The notes under the pieces are model-generated. The model saw only the letters and a program-made list of their open reading frames with translations, did no database searches and was not told the origin of the DNA. Source: Mucilaginibacter_A sp964244955 (GTDB taxonomy: Bacteria > Bacteroidota > Bacteroidia > Sphingobacteriales > Sphingobacteriaceae). From it: 64,000 bases of DNA. Shown here in pieces: positions 42,909 through 50,832 of this stretch. Numbering within the stretch: position 1 is the first letter of the stretch; each line of letters opens with the position of its first letter. The stretch covers positions 31,378 to 95,377 of the forward strand of contig CAXTKQ010000001.1 of the NCBI GenBank assembly GCA_964244955.1, given 5' to 3'. The position numbers were made by a program, and so were the translations under genes.

Positions 42909-42966
42909 GTGTTGCTATCATTTTGTTTATCTATTCAATTTGAAAGGTTAGAATTACAAATTATAA

Positions 42967-44106
42967 TTAACAGTATGACTTTTGCTCTGCTTTTAATATT
43001 TGAAATTCCGGTATTGTCGAAAATAAATCTCCAGGTATAGAATTTATTTTAGTTGTAATGGCCTTAATTGCTTCTTCGGATTGGTCAATTCCTATCCAAT
43101 TTCGGCCATTTACTTGTGCTGCTTTTAAAGTAGTTCCAGAACCTGCAAAACAATCTAATACTATACTATTCTTGTTAGATGAAGTTTTGATAATTAAATC
43201 CAAAAGGCTAAAGTTTTTTTCGGTTGGATAAGATGGGTATTGCGGGTCTTTAAATTCCCAAATATCCTGCATTCTTTTGCCTTCCTGTTCTTCAAAAAAA
43301 ATTTTTTTTCTTGGGTTTCCTTTATCGCTCCATTCAATAAGACCTTCGCTATCAAGTTTCTCCAATACTTTTACTTCACTACGCCAGTGTCTGCCTTTTG
43401 GTGGCAGTATTCCCTTAAACTCTTGTGCTGTTTTGCCATTTAAAGTTTCGCCAGGTGCATGTAAAGGTATGGTTGTATAACGGCGTCCATCTGTATCAAC
43501 CTTTGCAAATAATTTCAATTTATCTTCTTCTGTGTAATTTACTTTTGGTTCATTCCATATCGGATTGTTTGATTTAGAATAAAATAAAATAAGATCTTTT
43601 ATATTTCCATAACCTTTTCGGAAAAAATTTTTAGGATTACATTTTATTCTTGTTATATCGTTTCTAAAATTTTCAATTCCAAAAACTTCATCCATAATTA
43701 CTTTAATATAATGACCAATTTTGTAATCAATATGAAGGTAAATAGAGCCTTGATCGGATAAAAGTATTTTTAACAATACAAGCCTTTCTCTGATAAATTC
43801 TAAAAAAGCTTCACCTTTTAACTTGTCGGTGTAAGCAAGATTGCCATTAGAACTGTTACTAATTGTTGATGCCCTTCCAGCCGAAATAGTAAATGTATTA
43901 TTGGTAGCAAATGGCGGATCAATGTAAATCAAATCTATTTTCCCTGCTAAATTACAATCATTAATCAAATACTTTAACGCCGAAAGGTTTTCGGCATTAA
44001 TGAGTAGATTTTTAATATTTTTATTTACATTGTTGGTGAGTTTAATAGGTGTTATTTTATCAAAAATTTCTTTTTCAGTTTGTTTGTTTTTATATTGTAA
44101 ACGCAT
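42967..44106 (-). CDS. Type II DNA methyltransferase (beta-class amino-methyltransferase)
   Basis: Modification enzyme that methylates adenine-N6 or cytosine-N4 with S-adenosylmethionine. Motif IV DPPF (residues 63-66) comes before motif I VLDCFAGSGTT (about 330-340), the beta-class order. The target-recognition region lies between (about 170-300), and SAM-binding is completed by NWIGIDQSEEA. 379 residues. It starts 2 bases after the stop of the adjacent endonuclease gene, so R and M are one operon with the nuclease first. Markedly AT-rich compared with its surroundings, which suggests horizontal transfer. Target sequence cannot be read from the protein. Confidence 0.9.
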   Translation of the reverse strand: MRLQYKNKQTEKEIFDKITPIKLTNNVNKNIKNLLINAENLSALKYLINDCNLAGKIDLIYIDPPFATNNTFTISAGRASTISNSSNGNLAYTDKLKGEAFLEFIRERLVLLKILLSDQGSIYLHIDYKIGHYIKVIMDEVFGIENFRNDITRIKCNPKNFFRKGYGNIKDLILFYSKSNNPIWNEPKVNYTEEDKLKLFAKVDTDGRRYTTIPLHAPGETLNGKTAQEFKGILPPKGRHWRSEVKVLEKLDSEGLIEWSDKGNPRKKIFFEEQEGKRMQDIWEFKDPQYPSYPTEKNFSLLDLIIKTSSNKNSIVLDCFAGSGTTLKAAQVNGRNWIGIDQSEEAIKAITTKINSIPGDLFSTIPEFQILKAEQKSYC

Positions 44107-44108
44107 AT

Positions 44109-44891
44109 TTAAATTTGATAAAGAAATTCGCGCAGAACCAAACTACTTAGTATATTATATTCAGAATAAGTAGTTGTAATGGCATTGTACATTTTGTTGT
44201 TACCTTTTATAAATAAAACTCCATCCAAAATTGCAATCTTAATTGCATTTACACCTTCTGCTTGTACAGTACTAATTGCATCATTAAATTGTGCGTTTTG
44301 GTGTCCGCCAAAATCTGTTAAAAATTTCGCTTCACCAATAACGTACTTTCCATTAAAACGTCCTATAAAATCAAGACCTTTATCGTGATGGTAGTTAAGA
44401 TGGGTTTTTGCAAAATCCATTAACTGTGCATCGCTTCCTCTCAAAATTGCGTTTTCATTTGTTGCCATAAATTGTTCTATTCCAACTGGCAGAATGCCTA
44501 ATACACCTTTATCAATCCATCGTTTAAAGAAAGGCCCAATTTGTCTGTTGGTTTCTTTAGGTTCTGTGCACCGGGTGTATATTATTTCTAAACCCATTTC
44601 ATAAAGTCGTCCACTTATACGGTTTACAGTTTGCGGATTACGTTCGATTGCAGCTTTATCTCTTCTTAAATAAGCTATGTAGCTGTCTTTTATCGGAAAT
44701 AAATCGAGTTTAATTAGCTCTTTAAGTAAATCATGATTATTGCTGTTATTAAAAGCAGTTTCAATATTTGCCCAACGGGCAGCATTAATTTCCCTAATGC
44801 CTTCGGGTATAGTAGGATAAACCTGAAACAAATCATCCAAATAACTCCTTTGATTTGCGTATTCAATACTTAATTCCGTCCAATAATTCAT
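44109..44891 (-). CDS. Putative type II restriction endonuclease (PD-(D/E)XK)
   Basis: Predicted restriction nuclease paired with the following methyltransferase. The catalytic core is a PD-(D/E)XK arrangement: D174 in KGLDFIGRF and E187-A-K189 in YVIGEAKFLTDFGG. It is followed by a helix with GHQNAQFNDA, as in several site-specific endonucleases. The N-terminal 130 residues are helical and probably help in DNA recognition. 260 residues, no close named family recognised by me. AT-rich, like its partner. Without the methyltransferase it would be toxic, and the tight R-M coupling (2-base gap) fits this. Confidence 0.8.
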   Translation of the reverse strand: MNYWTELSIEYANQRSYLDDLFQVYPTIPEGIREINAARWANIETAFNNSNNHDLLKELIKLDLFPIKDSYIAYLRRDKAAIERNPQTVNRISGRLYEMGLEIIYTRCTEPKETNRQIGPFFKRWIDKGVLGILPVGIEQFMATNENAILRGSDAQLMDFAKTHLNYHHDKGLDFIGRFNGKYVIGEAKFLTDFGGHQNAQFNDAISTVQAEGVNAIKIAILDGVLFIKGNNKMYNAITTTYSEYNILSSLVLREFLYQI

Positions 44892-45000
44892 ATCTCAAAA
44901 ATATGTTTTTGAGGTGGATTTTTTATCCACATGAAACAGTTGCTCCGGAAGAATAGATTAAACTAATTTCAATACCAATTTTATCCCCCTAAAAACAGCA

Positions 45001-46023
45001 TCACCCAATCTTCCGGTCATTCCCTTGCCGCTCCACCATCCAGCCCGGATATTCTGCTGGCAAAGCACTTACTTCATTCAATCTTTTTAGTTCATCTGCG
45101 TTTAAAGTGATCTCGGTGGAATGCAAGTTGGATTTTAATTGATCCGGGTTTTTTGCACCGATAATCGTACTGGTTACACCAATTTGCTGCCTTACCCAGG
45201 CCAGCGCAATTTCGGCTGCTTTCACGTCGTATTGCTGTCCGATCTCGTTCAAAACATCAATAATAGCGTAACCTTTTTCTTTGTTTACCGGCGGGAAATC
45301 AAAACTGTCGCGACGGGAATTTCCGGCTTTTTCGGTTTCCCGTGTGTATTTTCCGGAAAGAAAACCACCAGCCAACGGGCTCCAAGGCATCACGCCAATA
45401 TTTTCGGCTTTGGCCAAAGGCAAAATTTCGCGTTCAATATCCCGGCCGGAAAGCGAATAGAAATATTGCATACCCACAAACTTGTTCCAGCCATGTTTTT
45501 CGGCAATGCCCAAAGCTTTCATCACCATCCAGGCCGGCCAATTGCATACGGCTACATAACGCACTTTTCCGGTGAGTACAATATCGTTTAAGGAGCGCAT
45601 AATTTCTTCAATCGGCGTTAAAGGGTCAACACCATGAACATATAAAATATCAATATGATCTAATTGCAAACGCTGCAAACTTTCATCCACAGAAGCAAAA
45701 ATATGGTAGCGCGATAGGCCTACTTGGTTTTTGCCTTCGCCCATTTTACCACGCACTTTGGTGGCGATAACCAAATCGTTTCGGTTCAAACCTAAATCTT
45801 TAATGGCTTGGCCCAGCATTTTTTCTGATTGGCCGAAAGAGTAAACATTGGCGGTATCAATAAAATTGATGCCTGCATCTACCACTTGTTTTATCATGTC
45901 GTTTGCCCCGGCCTGCTCTACGCCGCCGATAGCCGCCCACATGCCGCCTGAACCAAAAGTCATCGTTCCAAAGCAAATTTCTGAAACTAATAAACCTGTA
46001 TTACTTAAAACGTTGTATTTCAT
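45001..46023 (-). CDS. Aldo/keto reductase (Kv-beta-like group)
   Basis: NADPH-dependent oxidoreductase with barrel fold, 340 residues from the ATG at 46023 (MKYNVLSNTGLLVSEICFG). Longer in-frame starts read into a simple-sequence repeat and are rejected. Catalytic residues: Asp/Tyr in NFIDTANVYSFGQSE, Lys in LVIATKVRG, His in LYVHGVDPL. The cofactor end is STIIGAKNPDQLKSNL. Start and stop codons both touch repeat units: an R2 core (46024-46045) abuts the ATG, and the TGA stop (45001-45003) overlaps a second R2-type core (44989-45003). Not paralogous at high identity to the reductase at 40494. Confidence 0.9.
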   Translation of the reverse strand: MKYNVLSNTGLLVSEICFGTMTFGSGGMWAAIGGVEQAGANDMIKQVVDAGINFIDTANVYSFGQSEKMLGQAIKDLGLNRNDLVIATKVRGKMGEGKNQVGLSRYHIFASVDESLQRLQLDHIDILYVHGVDPLTPIEEIMRSLNDIVLTGKVRYVAVCNWPAWMVMKALGIAEKHGWNKFVGMQYFYSLSGRDIEREILPLAKAENIGVMPWSPLAGGFLSGKYTRETEKAGNSRRDSFDFPPVNKEKGYAIIDVLNEIGQQYDVKAAEIALAWVRQQIGVTSTIIGAKNPDQLKSNLHSTEITLNADELKRLNEVSALPAEYPGWMVERQGNDRKIG

Positions 46024-46150
46024 GATGCTGTTTTTATCGTATAAAAGTTTAACCTGCCAATGCTTGGTTTTGTTCTGGAAAAGCTTTCGGCGGTAAGCTA
46101 TCAGCTTTCGGCCATCAACAATTAACCATAATCCATTAACGATCAACTAT
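46024..46150. repeat. R2 unit at a start codon and a quasi-periodic word repeat
   Basis: R2 core GATGCTGTTTTTATC (46024-46038) directly upstream of the reductase ATG (minus strand). From about 46085 to 46150 the sequence is an imperfect series of AAGCTATCAGC and CATCAACAATTAACCATAA-like words, related to those at 29812-29856 and 63260-63297. Confidence 0.65.
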
Positions 46151-46199
46151 GAACCACCAACGTTAAAACCTATCCGCAAATATTCCGTTTATTAGCACC

Positions 46200-47240
46200 A
46201 TGCAGCAACTCCGTAAACAATTAGATAAAATAGGGCGCGACCCGCAAATTACCGCCAAATCCGTTGGGTTAAGATATGTAAACGATTCTTCGCCAGGTTA
46301 TACCCGCGAAAAAGTAGGCGAGGAATATATTTTTAAAGATGCAAAAGGGGCAGTGGTAGAAGATGAAGAGCTGTTGGAACGTTTCCGCAAACTCATTATT
46401 CCGCCCGCTTATACCGATGTAGATGCGGCCGGAAGAAAACAATACCGTTACCATGCCGATTGGAATAAAATCCGTAACCAATCCAAATACCACCGCATGG
46501 AAGTTTTTGCCAACCACATTCCAAAAATCCGGGAAGTGATAGACCGGGATTTGGCACGAAAAAAATTAGACAAGCAAAAAGTGTTGGCTTTGGTGGTGCG
46601 GGTGATGGAACTGACGCATATCCGCATTGGCAACGAAAACTACCGCGAATTGTACGGCTCTTATGGTTTAACTACATTGAACGATGAGCACGTAGAAATT
46701 GAAGGCGGAACCGTAAAGTTTGGTTTTAAAGGGAAAAAAGGCGTTTACCACGATTTAAAATTAGAAAGTAAAAAGCTGGCCAAGCTCATTAAACAATGCC
46801 AGGATATTCCCGGCCAGGAACTGTTTCAGTATTATGATGAAGAAGGCAACCCGCAGGATATTAAAAGCGACGATGTAAATACTTACCTGAAAGAAATAAC
46901 CGGCGAGGATTTTACGGCAAAAGATTTCAGGACCTGGAGCGGAAGCGTACATGCTTTGTATGCGTTTAAAGCAGCAGGCGGGTTTGAAACAACCACACAA
47001 TGCAAAAAAAACATCAAAAATGTTTTGGATGACGTGGCTTTTCATTTAGGCAACACGCGTACGGTTTGCAAAAAATACTACGTCCATCCAACCCTAATTA
47101 AGAGTTATGAAGAAGGCCGGATCGAGCGTTACTTAGAACAGATCACCGAAGACAAACCGCTTTCTGAACCAGGCTTAAACCAGGCCGAAAAGGTTTTGCT
47201 GGAATTGATCGGCAAGGAGAAAATTGCAGAAGCGTTGTAA
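46200..47240 (+). CDS. DNA topoisomerase IB (poxvirus type)
   Basis: Relaxes supercoiled DNA through a 3'-phosphotyrosyl intermediate. The 346-residue protein has the bacterial TopIB layout: an N-terminal domain with YTREKVGEEYIF and LIIPPAYTDV, then a catalytic domain with LTHIRIGNENYRELYGSYGLTTL, KDFRTWSGS (catalytic Arg/His region) and the nucleophile Tyr in VCKKYYVHPTLIKSY near 293. Odd: between TDV (residue 74) and DAAGRKQYRYH (from 75) relatives carry about 15-20 more residues, a conserved loop of the WIxPxxxGHLQATG type. Here it is missing in frame. Activity may be altered. The gene stands alone. Confidence 0.9.
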   Translation: MQQLRKQLDKIGRDPQITAKSVGLRYVNDSSPGYTREKVGEEYIFKDAKGAVVEDEELLERFRKLIIPPAYTDVDAAGRKQYRYHADWNKIRNQSKYHRMEVFANHIPKIREVIDRDLARKKLDKQKVLALVVRVMELTHIRIGNENYRELYGSYGLTTLNDEHVEIEGGTVKFGFKGKKGVYHDLKLESKKLAKLIKQCQDIPGQELFQYYDEEGNPQDIKSDDVNTYLKEITGEDFTAKDFRTWSGSVHALYAFKAAGGFETTTQCKKNIKNVLDDVAFHLGNTRTVCKKYYVHPTLIKSYEEGRIERYLEQITEDKPLSEPGLNQAEKVLLELIGKEKIAEAL

Positions 47241-47241
47241 G

Positions 47242-47432
47242 AGACTGTTTAAATTTATATCATAAAATTTTACAATGCTTCTTTTATGCCTATAAATTTG
47301 GTGTGGCCAGATATTTAAGAGGCACAAAAACGACAAAAAGACAATGATTTTTATGTGGTAAAAGAAGCATGGCAAATAAGTTTAACAAAATTTAAACAGG
47401 TTATAAGAATTTATAGGGGTAAAAACAGTATC
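47242..47432. repeat. Large inverted pair of full-length R1 units plus an R2 unit
   Basis: Plus unit 47242-47306 (head CTGTTTAAATTT, core 47275-47286, tail TGCCTATAAATTTGGTGTGG) and minus unit 47346-47401 (core 47359-47370, head AAAATTTAAACAGG) face each other across 39 bases, followed by an R2 unit at 47409-47432. The gap 47241-47693 otherwise holds only AT-rich sequence and the susC promoter. Confidence 0.88.
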
Positions 47433-47617
47433 TGTATTATTTAGGCTGAAAATAGCTCAAATAAAATTTGTTGTTCTTTTAATCTTTCGCCACAAAGAAT
47501 AATTGTAGGCTTTATTTCTGCCAAACACTTTCAAAATTTAACTACTGTTGCTAATAATAAAACGATAAATGCTTTTAAGCATAGATTTTTCTTTTTTATT
47601 AAAAAAATTGTAAAAAT

Positions 47618-47649
47618 TTGATCGCAAATTCAATTTAAACATAACTTTG
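47618..47649 (+). promoter_or_regulatory. Promoter of the second susCD pair
   Basis: TTTG at 47618-47621 and the exact -7 box TAACTTTG at 47642-47649, spacer 20, match the Bacteroidota sigma-ABfr consensus. The ATG at 47694 would have a leader of about 38 bases. Confidence 0.6.
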
Positions 47650-47693
47650 TTTTAGTTTTAACAAATTTTTAACATTTGTATCCTAAAACAAGT

Positions 47694-50600
47694 ATGAAAA
47701 AACTTCTATTCTTTCTTTTATCGTTTACGGCTTCGCTAACTGTTTTTGCCCAAAACCGAACGATAACTGGTGTAATAACCGATGCAAAAGACGGTTCAGG
47801 TTTGCCCGGGGTTAGTGTTACCGTAAAAGAAATCCCAACGATAGGGACACAAACAGATGTAAGCGGAAAGTACAGCATTTCTGTTCCTGCTAATGCCAAA
47901 ACCCTCATTATAAATTATATCGGGTTCGGTACGCAACAGCTACCCATTACCGGAAGTGTGCTTAATACGGCCATCCGCGAAAATGCACAGCAATTATCAG
48001 AAGTGGTGGTGGTGGGTTATGGTACGCAAACCCGACAATCGGTAACCGGTTCGATAGCTGGCGTTACGGCAAAAGACATCGCCGAAACGCCCGTGCCAAG
48101 TGTTGAACAGGCTATCCAGGGCAAAATTCCGGGCGTGGCCATTCAATCCAACAATGGTAAATTAGGGCAGGGGATACAAATACGGGTAAGGGGCACTTCC
48201 TCTTTATCTGCCAGCAACCAGCCTTTGTATGTAGTTGATGGTATCCCGATTACTTCTTCCAGCCAGTCAGGCACAGATGCGCCAACCAACCCAATAGCCG
48301 ATATTAATTTTAACGATGTTGAATCATTGGAAGTGTTAAAAGATGCTTCTGCATCAGCTATTTATGGTGCAAGGGCTTCCAACGGTGTTGTTTTGATCAC
48401 CACAAAAAAAGGTAGGGCAGGCACGCCGCGCATCAATTTTACGGCCCAATTTGGCGGCAGCCAGCCTTCACGGCACCGCGACTTTTTAAACGCTTCGCAG
48501 TATGTGCAGTTGGAAGAAAGGGCCGGGCTGGGGGCTGCTACACAGGATTTTAACGCCGGTTATTTTTCAACTTTGGCAGATGCACAAAGCTATTACAAAT
48601 CCTATGTGGATCGTCGCCTTACACGTTACGCCGCCGGAAGCACCAACTGGCAAACGGCAGCCGTAAACACAGATTGGGAAAAACTTGCTTTTCAAAAGGC
48701 GCCGCAATCGCAATATGATTTAAACCTGTCTGGCGGAACCGATAAAACCACGTATTACATCGGCGGCCAATACTTGAACCAGGATGGGATTTTGATTGGC
48801 AATAATTTTAAAAGATATTCCGGCAGGATCAACCTGGACAGTAAGATGTACAAAAATTTTACGGTGGGCATGAACCTGAGCTTTACCAGGACGATCAATA
48901 ACCGTGTATCTAACGATGATGCTTTTTCTACCCCGCTGCAAGTTGTGGCTTTGTCGCCCATTACACCACAATTTGACCCGAGAACAGGCTTGTTAAGCGG
49001 TACTTTGCCAAACGGTGTTTCCAGTACTTCAGCTTTGGGCGGCACGCTGGCCAGTACGTACCCGGTTTATTATAACCCATTGTTAAGCCTTGGCAATGCT
49101 TCTTTTATCACCAATGTTTACCACACTTTAGGCAATGTTTACGGCGACCTTAAAATTGCCAAAGGTTTTTCTTTCCGTACCGAGTTTGGAATTGACCAGA
49201 TCAACCAGAACGAAGACAGCTATTACAACAGTTTGACTTTCAGGAATACCGGTACGGCCAATGGTTCCGGCTCAGATGGTTATAACCAGGTTTTAAACTA
49301 TACCACCAACAATTACTTTACCTATAAAAACACTTTTGGCGATAACCACATTGTTGATTTTACAGGCGGCATGAGCTACCAACTTTCGCAAACCAATTAT
49401 AACCTGGCAACGGGCACACAGTTTCCTTCCGATGCTTACCGCACTATATCTTCGGCCGCGGTAACAACAGGCTCTTCCGGAAGTACAAATTATAGTTTTG
49501 TGGGCTATTTTTTGAGGGGAAATTATGCTTATAAAAACAAATATTTAGTTTCTGCAAGTATCCGCGAAGATGGTTCTTCCCGTTTTGGCAAAGGCAATAA
49601 ATATGGCGTTTACCCGGCCGGGTCTATCGGTTGGGTTTTGACAGAAGAAGACTTTTTAAAACCGGTAACTGCTTTAAGCAATTTAAAAATCAGGTTGAGC
49701 TATGGGTTAACCGGCAACGCAGAAATTGCCAATTATGCTGCTTTAGGCTTATTTACCGGTACGGCCAGTTACAACGGCGTTGCCGGCCAGGCAATTACCC
49801 AGATTGCCAACCCAAATTTAAAATGGGAATCTACGGCACAGTTTGATGCCGGTTTAGATTTTGGTTTGTTCAATAACCGTTTGTCCGGTTCGTTTGATTT
49901 TTATCGCAAAAACACTTATGACCTTTTGTTTAATGTAAATGTTCCGGGTACTTCCGGTTTTTCTACGCAATATCAAAATGCAGGCAAATTGTACAACCAG
50001 GGTTTAGAGTTTGGCTTATCTACACAAAACTTAGTGGGCAAGTTTAAATGGTCAACTTCTGCCAATATCGCTTATAACAAAAACGTGGTTACCGATGTAG
50101 GCGGGCAAATTTTGGGCACCAATGATTTAAACCGTGTACTTGAAGGGCAGCCAATCGGCGTTTTTTACGGAAGGGAATATGCCGGGGTTGACCCTGCAAA
50201 CGGCGACGCGATCTATTATTTAAATACCACTAACCCCGACGGAACACGTAACCGCACCACAACCAATAATTACAATGCTGCCCAAAACGTAGTGTTGGGA
50301 AACCCAACGCCAAAAATCAACTACGGCTTTACCAATAATTTTGCTTATTCGGGCTTTGATCTTTCTGTTACTTTCCAAGGTGTTTATGGCAACAAAATTT
50401 ACAACGGCGGCGGCCAATACATGAGCGCCAATGCCAGCAACGGTTTTGACAACCAGACAACCGACCAGATGAACTACTGGAACAAACCGGGCGATATCAC
50501 CAATGTGCCCGAGCCGCGTTTGTTTCAGGGAAATGGGATTGCAGCTTCCAGCCGTTATTTGTCCAACGGTTCTTATTTAAGGTGTAAAATTGTTTCTTTC

Positions 50601-50816
50601 GGTTATAACCTGCCTAAAGAATGGCTTAGCAAAATCAATGTGGCCAGGGCAAGGATTTTTATGAATGCTTATAACCTGTTTTTGGTAACCAAGTATAAAG
50701 GCTGGGACCCGGAAGTTAATGCCGATTACCAGGCTTCAAACATCAATTTGGGTGTTGATTTTTATTCGGCACCGCAACCGCGCACCATTACTTTTGGTTT
50801 AAATATTGGTTTATAA
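47694..50816 (+). CDS. SusC/RagA family TonB-linked outer membrane protein
   Basis: TonB-dependent outer-membrane importer, 1040 residues from the ATG at 47694 (MKKLLFFLLSFTASLTVFAQ signal peptide); an in-frame TTG 18 bases upstream is less likely. Carboxypeptidase-regulatory-like domain (RTITGVITDAKDGSGLPGVSV), linker with SEVVVVGYGTQTRQSVTGS, plug domain (VEQAIQGKIPGVAIQS; IRVRGTSSLSASNQPLYVVDG) and the barrel, ending PQPRTITFGLNIGL. The SEVVVVGYGTQ motif is classical and absent in the first SusC of this window, so the two are not recent duplicates. Forms an operon with the following SusD. An R1 core at 49096-49107 encodes NASFI. Confidence 0.95.
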   Translation: MKKLLFFLLSFTASLTVFAQNRTITGVITDAKDGSGLPGVSVTVKEIPTIGTQTDVSGKYSISVPANAKTLIINYIGFGTQQLPITGSVLNTAIRENAQQLSEVVVVGYGTQTRQSVTGSIAGVTAKDIAETPVPSVEQAIQGKIPGVAIQSNNGKLGQGIQIRVRGTSSLSASNQPLYVVDGIPITSSSQSGTDAPTNPIADINFNDVESLEVLKDASASAIYGARASNGVVLITTKKGRAGTPRINFTAQFGGSQPSRHRDFLNASQYVQLEERAGLGAATQDFNAGYFSTLADAQSYYKSYVDRRLTRYAAGSTNWQTAAVNTDWEKLAFQKAPQSQYDLNLSGGTDKTTYYIGGQYLNQDGILIGNNFKRYSGRINLDSKMYKNFTVGMNLSFTRTINNRVSNDDAFSTPLQVVALSPITPQFDPRTGLLSGTLPNGVSSTSALGGTLASTYPVYYNPLLSLGNASFITNVYHTLGNVYGDLKIAKGFSFRTEFGIDQINQNEDSYYNSLTFRNTGTANGSGSDGYNQVLNYTTNNYFTYKNTFGDNHIVDFTGGMSYQLSQTNYNLATGTQFPSDAYRTISSAAVTTGSSGSTNYSFVGYFLRGNYAYKNKYLVSASIREDGSSRFGKGNKYGVYPAGSIGWVLTEEDFLKPVTALSNLKIRLSYGLTGNAEIANYAALGLFTGTASYNGVAGQAITQIANPNLKWESTAQFDAGLDFGLFNNRLSGSFDFYRKNTYDLLFNVNVPGTSGFSTQYQNAGKLYNQGLEFGLSTQNLVGKFKWSTSANIAYNKNVVTDVGGQILGTNDLNRVLEGQPIGVFYGREYAGVDPANGDAIYYLNTTNPDGTRNRTTTNNYNAAQNVVLGNPTPKINYGFTNNFAYSGFDLSVTFQGVYGNKIYNGGGQYMSANASNGFDNQTTDQMNYWNKPGDITNVPEPRLFQGNGIAASSRYLSNGSYLRCKIVSFGYNLPKEWLSKINVARARIFMNAYNLFLVTKYKGWDPEVNADYQASNINLGVDFYSAPQPRTITFGLNIGL

Positions 50817-50832
50817 TACCTCAACATAAACA

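Noticed and set aside
42405..44891. The restriction-modification pair plus the acidic gene as a larger defence island
   Set aside because: No further defence-related gene, integrase or tRNA flanks them; it is an ordinary small R-M locus.
47676..47693. TTG at 47676 as the start of the second SusC gene
   Set aside because: The ATG at 47694 begins a standard signal peptide; the extra six codons would precede it without benefit.
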